Assembly (NCBI RefSeq): GCF_000227745.2
Contig: NC_018012.1
Span: forward strand, 4,754,501-4,818,500
DNA length: 64,000 nucleotides
From: Thiocystis violascens DSM 198
GTDB lineage: Bacteria > Pseudomonadota > Gammaproteobacteria > Chromatiales > Chromatiaceae
Direction of reading: 5' to 3'
Of the stretch, positions 49,303 to 58,253 are shown piece by piece. The notes under the pieces are model-generated. The model did no database searches. It saw only the letters and a program-made list of their open reading frames with translations, and was not told the origin of the DNA. The position numbers and the translations under genes were made by a program. The first letter of the stretch is position 1. Each line of letters starts with the position of its first letter.

Positions 49303-50249
49303 TGACGATCACGGTCTATCGCTCCGATGACGCCAGCGCGCCGGTGTTGACGGGTGAAGTCGGTAAACTGATCGATCTGCTCGATGCCTGTCTGGTGAAT
49401 GGCTACGGCAGCCAACCCGCCGCCGGTTGGGGAAAAGCCTTTAGCGGCACCAATCTGGCCGCCTACCGCGCGCCGTCCGGCAACCGGATGTATTTGCGCG
49501 TCGACGATTCGATCGTGCAATACCCCATCCTGCGCGGCTACGAAACCCTGACCGGGATCGACACCGGCACCGGCCCTTTCCCGACCACCGCGCAGCTCGC
49601 GGGCGGTATCCGTCCGGTCAAAAGCTCCACGACCGGCACCGTGGCCCACCCCTGGATGCTGATCGCCGGGACGCGGGCGTTCTATCTGTGGATCTCCTTT
49701 GTGGCGACCGACATCGGCGCCCCCGCGACCACGACCGATATGATTTTTTTCGGCGACATCGTCAGCTATCTGCCGGGCGATCAATACGGCACGCTGCTGA
49801 TCGGCAAGATCGCCAACGATATCACCGCCAACAATACCGTCCTGGGCAACAATCTCAGCGCGGCCGGCGCGGACTGCAATGGGCACTACCTGGCGCGCGG
49901 CTACCTGCAGGATGGCGGGAGTTCTCCCTGCGGCACACTGCAAGCGCTGCCGGCGGCATCCGCCAGCATCGGCAGCGCGGGCGCGGCCTACCCCGACCCC
50001 GTCACGGGGGGATTGCTGCTGGAGCGGGTGCGGGTGTGCGAAGGGGGCGTGGCGTCCAAGCTCCTGCGCGGCCATCTGCCAGGGCTGTTCAATCCGCAGC
50101 ACAACCAGCCGGGCCAACATCTCGATACCCTGAGCGGGCGCGGCGCGCTGTCCGGGACCGACCTGCTGCTGCTTTACAAGGGCGGTACCGCCGTGGGGCG
50201 CTTTGCCGTCTCGCTCAACGAAACCGCCGACTGGCTCGCGCCCGCTTAA
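49302..50249 (+). CDS. tail-tip structural protein
   Basis: A 315-residue beta-rich protein. ITVYRSDDASAPVLTGEVGK, LIDLLDACLVNGYGSQPAAG and WGKAFSGTNLAAYRAPSGNR are typical of baseplate-like proteins in B3-type phages. PWMLIAGTRAFYLWISFVAT and MIFFGDIVSYLPGDQYGTLL follow. The ATG overlaps the preceding stop (TGATG). Host contact or hub role is inferred. Confidence 0.55.
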   Translation: MTITVYRSDDASAPVLTGEVGKLIDLLDACLVNGYGSQPAAGWGKAFSGTNLAAYRAPSGNRMYLRVDDSIVQYPILRGYETLTGIDTGTGPFPTTAQLAGGIRPVKSSTTGTVAHPWMLIAGTRAFYLWISFVATDIGAPATTTDMIFFGDIVSYLPGDQYGTLLIGKIANDITANNTVLGNNLSAAGADCNGHYLARGYLQDGGSSPCGTLQALPAASASIGSAGAAYPDPVTGGLLLERVRVCEGGVASKLLRGHLPGLFNPQHNQPGQHLDTLSGRGALSGTDLLLLYKGGTAVGRFAVSLNETADWLAPA

Positions 50250-50259
50250 GGAGTTCGAC

Positions 50260-50643
50260 ATGCCCGATCTTGGCGCCATTGGCGAGTTGTCCGATAGCAC
50301 GGTCAGATGGACGCTCCCGCGCAACGCCCGCTCGCTCGACCGCGCGGCCAACCCGGTGCGCGGCATCCTCGCCAGCGATCAGGCGTTCACGGCGTCATTT
50401 CCTGGGGACGCTCAGCGCCTCTGCGGGACGCTGACCGCCGCTGGCGGCGCGGGCCTGGCACGCGACATCCGCGCCCTCCACCGCGCGACCGGGACCGTCA
50501 TCAGCGCGACCCGCAGCGCCAGCGGTAGCGGGGGATTTGTCATTCTGGTCCCGCCGTTCGCCCGCGTCGATCTGCACATCCTGGCCGACTCTGGCGACGG
50601 CTGCGATCTCTATCTGCCCCAGCGAACCCCCGTCGATGGCTGA
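50260..50643 (+). CDS. small tail-tip protein
   Basis: A 127-residue protein (LGAIGELSDSTVRWTLPRNA, GFVILVPPFARVDLHILADS). SD AAGGAG precedes ATG 50260. It overlaps the next gene by 8 nt. Beta-rich; no known family, but conserved in position among Mu/B3-like tail modules by my reading of the pattern. Confidence 0.5.
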   Translation: MPDLGAIGELSDSTVRWTLPRNARSLDRAANPVRGILASDQAFTASFPGDAQRLCGTLTAAGGAGLARDIRALHRATGTVISATRSASGSGGFVILVPPFARVDLHILADSGDGCDLYLPQRTPVDG

Positions 50644-52447
50644 ATGTAACCTGCCAGACGGCCTGGCCATCGACGTCGCCTTCTCTGGCGGCGCGTGCAG
50701 CCTGCCCGACGGACTCACGATCGACATCGCCTTTGGCGGTGCCGGCATTGTGTCGCGCGTGCGCCAGCGCCATCAGACCACGGCGGCGTTGCGCGCGGCC
50801 GCGAGCGCGCGTCACGGCGTCACGTCCGCCTTGCGCACCTCTGTCGCCGCCCGCCACCAGGTCCCCGCAGCGCTCCAGCGCGCCCCTCTCGCCCAGCGGC
50901 ATCAATCTCTGGCGGCATTACGATCCGCAGTCGCGGCCCATCATCTCGCCACCTCCGGCGATCCACCCAGGGTTGCGACAAGCCACGCCGCTCAAGCGCG
51001 ACTGCTCGGCTGGCCGGTCGCCGCGCGCCACCAAGCTATGGCCGCCGTGCGGCTCGCGACCGGCGCCCGCCATCACGCCAGCGCCAGACTACAAGCGTCG
51101 TTACTCGCCGCGCGTCATCACGCCCTGGCGGGCGATCTGGTCGCGGCCCGTGCCCGCCACGTCTCGCTTTTCGGTCCGACCGTCCCGGCCAGCGCCCGCC
51201 ACGTCGCGCTCTTCGGTCCGACCGTCCCGTCCCGTGCCCGGCATGTCTCGCCCTTCGGCCCGACCGTCCCGACCCGCGTCCGGAACGTCTCGCCAGCCGC
51301 CATCCTCGCCGCCGTTCGCGCGCGCCATCTGGCCTCATCGCGCCTGCTGACCGCCAACCCGGTCGCCGCCCGCCATCGCGCCGCGTCCTCCTGCCCCGAT
51401 GCGAGTGTCCAGATCCTGGCCGGCCCCAATCATCTCCTGCACCAGGGGCGCGTCGTCCCGCTCGGCGAGGGTACCGAACTGAGCGCCGACGAGGGCTCGC
51501 CGGTCTGGATCGCGACGCTCGATCTGTTGCACGAAGCCGACTATGCCCGCGTCGCCCTCGGCGATCCGCTGACCCTGCTGTTCTGGGGCCAACCCATCGC
51601 CCTGATCTGCGACGGGCGCCGCTTCAGCCGCGCCGACGCCGCGCCAAGTGTCGTCCTCAGTGCCATCAGTCCCGGTGCCTTACTGGGCACGCCCTGGGCC
51701 GTGCCGGTCGCGCTGGGCGCCGTCGAGCTGGCGCAAACGGTCGTCGAACGCCTGCTCGGACAGCCCGTCGCCTGGCAGCTGCCCAACTGGCGCCTCCCCG
51801 ACAGCGCGGGCGCGCTCCAGGGCACCCCGCTGGAGTTGGCCCGCCAGATCGTCGGCGCCGTCGCGGGCGAACTGGACTCGCTCCCTGACGGGAGTCTGGT
51901 GGCCCGCCCGCGCTATCCGGTCTCGCCACCCGCGTATTCGAGCGCCACGCCCGTCGCCACCCTCACCGACCGCGACCTCCTTGCCCATCGCGACCAAGCC
52001 GAGGCCGCGAGCCGCGAAAACCGCTTCGTCATCGCCAGCGGCGACCCGTCCGCGACCGCCGATCAGATCCAGATCGACAGCGTGCAAGATCCCGAGGATC
52101 CGCATGCCTACACCATTCGCGCTTACCCCCATCCCTGGCGCCCGGTCGATCTCGTGCACACCGGCGACGCCGCCACCCAGATCGGCCCGCGCACCGAGGT
52201 GCTGACCGAACAGGATGAACTCGTGGTCATCCAGTCCGGCGCCGCCACGCTCGCCTATCCGCTGGCCGACATCCGGGCGCAGTCCTACCGCTACGCGGAT
52301 CTGGGCCGCGTCAGCGTCGTGGGGCGCGACCTGACGACGGCCCAGGCGGACTACAGCCTGTTGTCGCTCCAGTATCGGGCGCGCGCCTGGCAGTGGCGCG
52401 CCACCAACGCTCGGACCGAAACCATCCAATTTCTTGCCGTGGAGTAA
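50636..52447 (+). CDS. tail hub-like protein with ARH repeats
   Basis: A 603-residue protein. Residues 40-250 are a low-complexity region built on repeated A-x-A-x-RH motifs (AARHQVPAALQR, ARHQAMAAVRLATGARHHAS), with three near-perfect 14-residue units (ARHVSLFGPTVPAS type) at 51152-51277. The C-terminal half is more ordered (VWIATLDLLHEADYARVALG, RPVDLVHTGDAATQIGPRTE) and resembles hub/baseplate proteins. The repeat region is probably an extended stalk. ATG 50636. Confidence 0.6.
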   Translation: MAECNLPDGLAIDVAFSGGACSLPDGLTIDIAFGGAGIVSRVRQRHQTTAALRAAASARHGVTSALRTSVAARHQVPAALQRAPLAQRHQSLAALRSAVAAHHLATSGDPPRVATSHAAQARLLGWPVAARHQAMAAVRLATGARHHASARLQASLLAARHHALAGDLVAARARHVSLFGPTVPASARHVALFGPTVPSRARHVSPFGPTVPTRVRNVSPAAILAAVRARHLASSRLLTANPVAARHRAASSCPDASVQILAGPNHLLHQGRVVPLGEGTELSADEGSPVWIATLDLLHEADYARVALGDPLTLLFWGQPIALICDGRRFSRADAAPSVVLSAISPGALLGTPWAVPVALGAVELAQTVVERLLGQPVAWQLPNWRLPDSAGALQGTPLELARQIVGAVAGELDSLPDGSLVARPRYPVSPPAYSSATPVATLTDRDLLAHRDQAEAASRENRFVIASGDPSATADQIQIDSVQDPEDPHAYTIRAYPHPWRPVDLVHTGDAATQIGPRTEVLTEQDELVVIQSGAATLAYPLADIRAQSYRYADLGRVSVVGRDLTTAQADYSLLSLQYRARAWQWRATNARTETIQFLAVE

Positions 52448-52451
52448 CCCG

Positions 52452-52967
52452 ATGGCCGTCACCGCCAATATCACCGTCTCGTTCGGCGATCAAAGTGCCA
52501 GCAGCGCCTCTGGCCACCTGTCCGCCGAAATCGACAGCCGTCCCGATGGGCTCAACAACGGCGTCACCAGCTTTGCCCCTGGCGATAGCGCGGCCTTTCT
52601 GGTCTACAAATCGAGCAACGTCACCTATGACGCCCCAGTCGCCAGCGCTGGCTCCGTCGCGGGCGTGGGCTCTGGCCTCACGGTCGAAAAAGAAGACGAT
52701 CTGTCGTTTGCCGACAGCGATACCGCCTCGCTCTCGACGCCTGCCACCGGAATCGTCTCGGTCACCTGGCTGGGGCGCAGTCTGGGCAGCCTGTCCCTGC
52801 AAGACCAGACGACGGTCAAAGCGGGCGCCAAGGGCGTGGCGGTTGCGCGCGTCAAGTACGCCTGCCGCGCCGACGCCTACCGCCTGACCAGTCCGGCCAC
52901 GCTCGCCGGCCTGACCGACTTCTCGATCCTGGTCTTTATCCTCGGCCACCTAGCCGGCGAGGGCTAA
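52452..52967 (+). CDS. beta-rich tail protein
   Basis: A 171-residue protein (VTANITVSFGDQSASSASGH, LNNGVTSFAPGDSAAFLVYK, IVSVTWLGRSLGSLSLQDQT, VAVARVKYACRADAYRLTSP). Appears to be a single beta-sandwich. It directly follows the hub-like gene and precedes another small tail gene by 3 nt. Function unknown. Confidence 0.5.
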   Translation: MAVTANITVSFGDQSASSASGHLSAEIDSRPDGLNNGVTSFAPGDSAAFLVYKSSNVTYDAPVASAGSVAGVGSGLTVEKEDDLSFADSDTASLSTPATGIVSVTWLGRSLGSLSLQDQTTVKAGAKGVAVARVKYACRADAYRLTSPATLAGLTDFSILVFILGHLAGEG

Positions 52968-52970
52968 GCG

Positions 52971-53288
52971 ATGTCACTGGCGATCGAAGTCTACCGGGAT
53001 GGGGGCGACCGTCCGGGCGACGAAATCCGCGAGGATCTGCTGGGCGATAGCCTGGAGGCCGCGCTTGCTCGTGGGCGCGGGGAACTGGACGCCAGCGCCC
53101 ATGCCCGCGTCGCCACCACGTTGGAGCTGGTCGCCCCGCGCCTGGATCTGCGCCTGGGCGATCTGATTGCCGTGAGCGACCCGGCACAAGGGGAAGAGTG
53201 GCGCGGCAAGATTGTCGGCATCCGCCACACGCTGGCGCCCGGCGAGGCGCCGAGCGTCCTCACCGTCGAGCGGAGTTTGATGCCATGA
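52971..53288 (+). CDS. small tail protein
   Basis: A 105-residue protein with LAIEVYRDGGDRPGDEIRED and ISDPAQGEEWRGKIVGIRHT-like segments, which resemble the end of late-control/hub proteins (gpD-like) that handle baseplate assembly. Starts 3 nt after the previous stop. Assignment is weak. Confidence 0.45.
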   Translation: MSLAIEVYRDGGDRPGDEIREDLLGDSLEAALARGRGELDASAHARVATTLELVAPRLDLRLGDLIAVSDPAQGEEWRGKIVGIRHTLAPGEAPSVLTVERSLMP

Positions 53289-53309
53289 TGTCAAGCGGAG
53301 TCGACGCGG

Positions 53310-53531
53310 ATGTCTAGCTATCCATTGCACACGCTAAGAGCGTTGCTGCGCACCTCATCCGCGCGCCGCGGCGTGGTCGTGCGTTGCTCGGCGACGGCGG
53401 TGCAGGTCGCCACCGCGAGCGGGCTCGTCCGTGCGCAGGCGTCTGGGGCGCTGAGTGTCGGGCAGTCGGTGAACGTGCGCGACGGAGCCGCCTTTCCGGC
53501 GGCTAACCCGACCCAGGCGTATGCGGTTTAG
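53310..53531 (+). CDS. last prophage gene, small protein
   Basis: A 73-residue protein (SSYPLHTLRALLRTSSARRG, VVVRCSATAVQVATASGLVR, SVGQSVNVRDGAAF). Pattern of a small OB/SH3-like beta barrel, as in short tail-module proteins. It ends 10 bp before the right-end repeat block. Confidence 0.5.
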   Translation: MSSYPLHTLRALLRTSSARRGVVVRCSATAVQVATASGLVRAQASGALSVGQSVNVRDGAAFPAANPTQAYAV

Positions 53532-53540
53532 TCTCCGTTA

Positions 53541-53646
53541 ATTTGCGCTTCATTTGTCAGTGATGCCAAATGAAGCGCAAAAAATCACAAATCCGCCAAG
53601 TGCCAAAACATTTGCGAAATGGTGCCAAATGGCGCGCGCCGCTACA
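53541..53646. promoter_or_regulatory. right prophage end with transposase-site-like repeats
   Basis: A 15-bp perfect inverted repeat occurs at 53542-53556 and 53567-53581 (TTTGCGCTTCATTTG). TGCCAAA motifs at 53564, 53601 and 53623 are the inverse of the TTGGCA motifs at the left end. The proposed terminus is CTACA at 53642-53646. The first stem followed by AAAAA could also terminate the late transcript. Confidence 0.5.
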
Positions 53647-53705
53647 GGCCGGCATGAGCAACCGCCGGATTTTGTCTCTGATGGTTGCGCATTGGTTGCT
53701 TAAAG

Positions 53706-53742
53706 AAAAACGGCTTAGGTGAAAATCACCTAAGCCGTTGAT
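53706..53742 (-). terminator. rho-independent terminator of tRNA-Lys
   Basis: Arms AACGGCTTAGGTGA/TCACCTAAGCCGTT form a 14-bp stem. Reading leftward it is followed by a T-run (AAAAA on the plus strand at 53706-53710). It sits just downstream of the minus-strand tRNA. Confidence 0.85.
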
Positions 53743-53746
53743 TTTA

Positions 53747-53822
53747 TGGTGCGCCCTGCGCGACTCGAACGCGCGACCACCTAATTAAAAGTCAGATGCT
53801 CTACCAACTGAGCTAAGGGCGC
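53747..53822 (-). tRNA. tRNA-Lys (anticodon TTT)
   Basis: A 76-nt tRNA. The acceptor GCGCCCT pairs with AGGGCGC, D-arm AGCTCAGTTGGTAGAGC, anticodon loop CTTTTAA (anticodon TTT), T-arm CGCGCGTTCGAGTCGCGCAG-type with GTTCGAGTC, and CCA encoded at the 3' end (53747-53749). It lies 100 bp outside the proposed phage terminus. Confidence 0.95.
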
Positions 53823-54300
53823 GGGGAGAGTCATTATAATTGAAAACGCTCTTTTTTCAAGCAAGGATTGCTGAACGGGAAATTCGACATGTCTTGCGCT
53901 GGGATCGCAGGGATCCGTCTGCGGGCCGGGTGTCAGGGATGCGATTGGCACGCCGAGCGGACGGTCCTCGCCGGTCGCGAGAAAGGCGATTTCTGGAAAA
54001 AACTCGACCGAATTTCGGTTCGTCCCGAGTCCTGAGCGAAGTCGAAGGGAGCCGAAGCCATGGCAGGCTTGTCGGATGGGGTGAACGGGCAATCCTCGGA
54101 CTCGGAGCGTGAAGCCTTTCGTGGTTCGAGTACCTCACCACGAAAGGCTTCAGGCGAAGATAACGGCACGCGCTTTTCTGGAAATCGCCCAAGCTCTGAG
54201 GTCGGATTATCCGCCACTGGAACCAAGTGTTTCACCCGCCGCTTTGGGAACCGCATCCGGCTCCGGGTCGGCCGGGAGGCTCGCGGCTGTCGGAAGAGGC
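53823..54300. other. 478-bp gap without a gene, with dispersed repeats
   Basis: Contains one CCTGAGCGAAGTCGAAGGG repeat (about 54031-54050) and a 15-bp inverted element at 54110-54124/54138-54152 (TGAAGCCTTTCGTGG), a sequence variant of the family inside the prophage. Short ORFs here overlap the repeats and look spurious. The tRNA promoter should lie near 53823-53870. Confidence 0.65.
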
Positions 54301-54828
54301 TTAATCGCCTTCAAATTCGCACAGCGCAAAGACCTTTTGTCCACGGTTTTCGAGTCGCCGGCGCCCGCCGAGATCGGGCAGGTCGATGACGAAACAGCAC
54401 TCGACGATCCCGCCGCCCATGCTCTCGATTAAGTTGCAGGCCGCCTCCGCCGTGCCGCCGGTCGCGATCAGGTCATCGACCAGCAGTACCTGCTCGCCCG
54501 CGGCGACCGAATCGACATGCATCTCGATGCGGTCGGTGCCGTATTCGAGATCGTAGTCGTGGCCGACGGTTTCCGCCGGCAGCTTGCCTTGCTTGCGAAT
54601 CGGCACGAAGCCGACGCCCAGCTGATAGGCCAGCGCCGCGCCGATGATGAAGCCGCGCGCCTCGATTCCGGCCACCCGATCGATCTTCACGGGGGTGTAG
54701 CGATGGACCAGTTCATTGACGGTGACACGCAATCCGACAGGATCCTTGAGGAGGGTCGTGATGTCGCGAAACATGACGCCCTGCTTGGGATAATGGGGAA
54801 CGGTGCGAATAAGCGACTTGATGGGCAT
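54301..54828 (-). CDS. apt: adenine phosphoribosyltransferase
   Basis: A 175-residue type I PRTase that makes AMP from adenine and PRPP. YPKQGVMFRDITTLLKDP near the N-terminus, IEARGFIIGAALAYQLGVGF, and the PRPP loop VLLVDDLIATGGTAEAA (about residues 113-129) are all diagnostic; length is normal. It follows mtnP with a 19-nt gap. MtnP releases adenine that Apt recycles, so the pair is a methylthioadenosine/purine salvage unit. Confidence 0.95.
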   Translation of the reverse strand: MPIKSLIRTVPHYPKQGVMFRDITTLLKDPVGLRVTVNELVHRYTPVKIDRVAGIEARGFIIGAALAYQLGVGFVPIRKQGKLPAETVGHDYDLEYGTDRIEMHVDSVAAGEQVLLVDDLIATGGTAEAACNLIESMGGGIVECCFVIDLPDLGGRRRLENRGQKVFALCEFEGD

Positions 54829-54847
54829 GGCTTGCTTCCGGAAAGAG

Positions 54848-55759
<912 letters not shown>

Positions 55760-55772
55760 AGGCCAGCCTCTC

Positions 55773-58253
55773 ATGATTTCCCCACCATTCTTCAGCCGCG
55801 GCGACCTGGACGGCTTCTTCGGTCTCTTCGTCGACAACCTCCTGCAGATCATGCTGATCGTCCTGCTCGGGCCGGTCATCTGCGGTTTCACCTCGACGCA
55901 GATCGCCGAACAGATCCTGCCCGCGGTCGCCCTGTCGGTGGTCTTCGGGAATCTCTTCTATGCCTGGCAGGCGCGCCGGCTCGCGCGGCGCACCGGCCGC
56001 ACCGACGTGACGGCATTGCCCTATGGCATCAATACCGTCAGTCTCATGGCCTTCATGTTCCTGGTCATCGGCCCGGTCTACCGCGACACGGGCAACCCGG
56101 AACTGGCCTGGCAAGTGGGGTTGTTCGCCTGTTTCCTGAACGGGGCGATGGAGATCGTCGGGGCCTACGGGGCCGACTGGCTGCGCCGCAACACGCCCCG
56201 CGCCGCGCTGCTCTCGGCGCTCGCCGGCATCGCCGTGACCTTCATTGCCATGGGGTTCGTCTTCCAGGTCTTCGCGGCCCCGGCGCTGGCGCTACTGCCG
56301 ATGATGATCCTGCTCGGCGTCTATGCGGCCAAGCTGCGTCTGCCCTGGGGGTTGCCCGGCGGGTTTGTCGCGGTCTGTGTCGGCGTGGCGATCGCGGCGG
56401 TGTTGCACGCGCTCGGCTGGCTGGACACCGCGACGCCTGCGGTCGCGGCGGATCTTGGGCTCCACCTGCCGCAACCTGTGCCCGACTCGATGCTGGCCCT
56501 GATGTTCTCGCCCCTGGGCTGGCAGTACTTCGCCGTCATCCTGCCGATGGGGCTGTTCAACATCGTCGGCGCGCTGCAGAACCTGGAAAGCGCCGAGGCG
56601 GCGGGCGACCGCTACGAGACGCGCCCGTCGCTGCTGGCGAACGGCGCCGGCACGCTCCTGGCCGCCGGCTTCGGCAGTCCGTTTCCGACGACCATCTATA
56701 TCGGCCATCCGGCCTGGAAATCCATGGGGGCGGGAACGGGCTATTCGGTGCTCAATGCCATCGCGATGAGTCTGCTCTGTTTGACCGGAACCTACGCCGT
56801 CGTCATGGCTTGGGTACCGCTGGAGGCGACCCTCGGCATCCTGCTCTGGATCGGCCTGAGCATCACGGCTCAGGCGTTTCAGGAGACGCCGCGCCGACAT
56901 GCGCTGGCGGTGAGTCTCGGCATGATCCCGGCGCTGGCGGCCTGGGCCTTGCTGTTGATCGAAACCACGCTGCGGGTCAGCGGCTCCTCGCTGTTCGCGG
57001 TGGCGGACAAGTTCGGCACCGACCTCTATATCCACGGTGTCATCGCGCTCAATCAGGGATTCATCTTCACCTCGACCATTCTGGCCGCCATGCTCGCCTT
57101 CATGATCGACCGCCGTTTCGGCCAGGCGGCCGGTTGGTGTCTTGCCGCCTCGATCCTCTCCTACTTTGGCGTCATCCACGCCTACCGACTGACCGAGAGC
57201 GGTGTGCAAAATTATTTTGGCCTGAATGCCGCGCCGGAATTCGCCGCGATCTACGCACTCTGCGCGCTGCTTCTCTGGCAGGTGCATCGCGATGCCCGGC
57301 GCGCGGCTCGATCATCCGGCGCACCGCCCCCGAGCGCTGGTCAGTCGCCTCAACCTTCAAAAATCGACCGCGGCCCGCGCCCACAGCACCCGGCCCGGCT
57401 CGTTCACCTGGACCGCGCCGGGATTGAAGGGATCGAGATTGGCGCGGTTCACATGATCGGCATAGGCGCGGTCGAAGAGGTTGTCGATCCCGAGCCTGAG
57501 ACGCCCGTGCTGGCCGAGTCTGGCCTCGCCATAGAGGTCGAGCGCCCACCAGCCGGGCGTCTCGCCGACATCCAGACCGCTGCCGGTCAGCGGGTCGTCA
57601 TCGACGCGGTGCTGGGTGTCGGACCAGTTCATCCGCGCGCCGCCCGACCAGGATTCCCGTCGGTGCTCCAGGCTCAGGTATCTGTTCAGGGGCGGGATCT
57701 GAGCGATCGCGCGCCCGTCGGTTCGGTTTTGAGCGGATACATAAGCAAGCGATGCACCGGCTTCCCAGTGGGCGCCCAACCGGATCCCGCCGGTCCACTC
57801 GCCGCCGGCCAACTCGGCCTCGACATTGCGGTAGATGCTGGCGTTGTCGCTCAGCAGGATGCCGGATTGTCCGTGGGCACGGTCGCGCAGGATGTAGTCG
57901 CTGACCCGGTCATAGAAAACCTCCAGACCGGTGCGCCAGCTCGCGGCGGTTCGGGTCAGCGTGAGGTCGATCTGATGATGCCGTTCGGGCCGGAGGCCCG
58001 GATTGCCGATCCAGCGCGCGGACGCCGGATTGCCATTGGAGGCCAGATACCGTTCGGTGGCATCGGCGGTGCGAACGCTGCGGCTCAGGCTCGCCGTGAG
58101 TTCGAGCCCCGGACGCAGGTCGCGGGCGTAGCGCAGAAAGCCGCCCAGGTTGTGCTCGGTGCGGTCCTCGGCGGCACGGCCATAATAGGCGGCATAGAGT
58201 CGACTGGGCGACCACACCCAGGCGGGTCCGACCGGGGTGGCGTTCGCCCGTGA
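55773..58253 (+). CDS. NCS2-type purine/xanthine-uracil permease with stop-loss extension
   Basis: Residues 1-520 are a 12-TM-type NCS2 permease (TDVTALPYGINTVSLMAFMF, FFNIVGALQNLESAEA-like LFNIVGALQNLESAEAAGDR, AAGFGSPFPTTIYIGHPAWK). It likely imports a purine, in keeping with apt and mtnP beside it. No stop occurs at the expected end near 57330. The frame runs on for about 300 low-complexity residues antisense to the TonB-receptor gene, to 58253. A normal homologue would end near residue 520, so the stop may be lost. Confidence 0.7.
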   Translation: MISPPFFSRGDLDGFFGLFVDNLLQIMLIVLLGPVICGFTSTQIAEQILPAVALSVVFGNLFYAWQARRLARRTGRTDVTALPYGINTVSLMAFMFLVIGPVYRDTGNPELAWQVGLFACFLNGAMEIVGAYGADWLRRNTPRAALLSALAGIAVTFIAMGFVFQVFAAPALALLPMMILLGVYAAKLRLPWGLPGGFVAVCVGVAIAAVLHALGWLDTATPAVAADLGLHLPQPVPDSMLALMFSPLGWQYFAVILPMGLFNIVGALQNLESAEAAGDRYETRPSLLANGAGTLLAAGFGSPFPTTIYIGHPAWKSMGAGTGYSVLNAIAMSLLCLTGTYAVVMAWVPLEATLGILLWIGLSITAQAFQETPRRHALAVSLGMIPALAAWALLLIETTLRVSGSSLFAVADKFGTDLYIHGVIALNQGFIFTSTILAAMLAFMIDRRFGQAAGWCLAASILSYFGVIHAYRLTESGVQNYFGLNAAPEFAAIYALCALLLWQVHRDARRAARSSGAPPPSAGQSPQPSKIDRGPRPQHPARLVHLDRAGIEGIEIGAVHMIGIGAVEEVVDPEPETPVLAESGLAIEVERPPAGRLADIQTAAGQRVVIDAVLGVGPVHPRAARPGFPSVLQAQVSVQGRDLSDRAPVGSVLSGYISKRCTGFPVGAQPDPAGPLAAGQLGLDIAVDAGVVAQQDAGLSVGTVAQDVVADPVIENLQTGAPARGGSGQREVDLMMPFGPEARIADPARGRRIAIGGQIPFGGIGGANAAAQARREFEPRTQVAGVAQKAAQVVLGAVLGGTAIIGGIESTGRPHPGGSDRGGVRP

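Larger units (their letters stand above)
9808..53646 (+). mobile_element. Mu-like transposable prophage (B3/D3112-like order), about 43.8 kb
   Basis: Full set of Mu-type modules in order: repressor, Ner, MuA, MuB, HU, GemA, Mor, lysis, terminase, DUF935 portal, MuF, gpG, protease/scaffold, capsid, DUF1320, tail terminator, tube, chaperone, tape measure and tail tip. Proposed termini are TGTATTGGCACC at 9808 and its counterpart GGTGCC...CTACA ending at 53646. Both start 5'-TGTA from outside, as in Mu. I found no matching 5-bp target duplication (GTAAC left, GGCCG right), so exact ends are uncertain. Confidence 0.85.

Noticed and set aside
9803..53651. 5-bp target-site duplication flanking the Mu-like prophage
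   Set aside because: GTAAC at the left and GGCCG at the right do not match, and no nearby TG/CA pair gave equal flanks, so exact ends stay open.
53840..54432. Several short ORFs on both strands between tRNA-Lys and apt
   Set aside because: They overlap dispersed repeats and lack SD sites or recognisable protein patterns.
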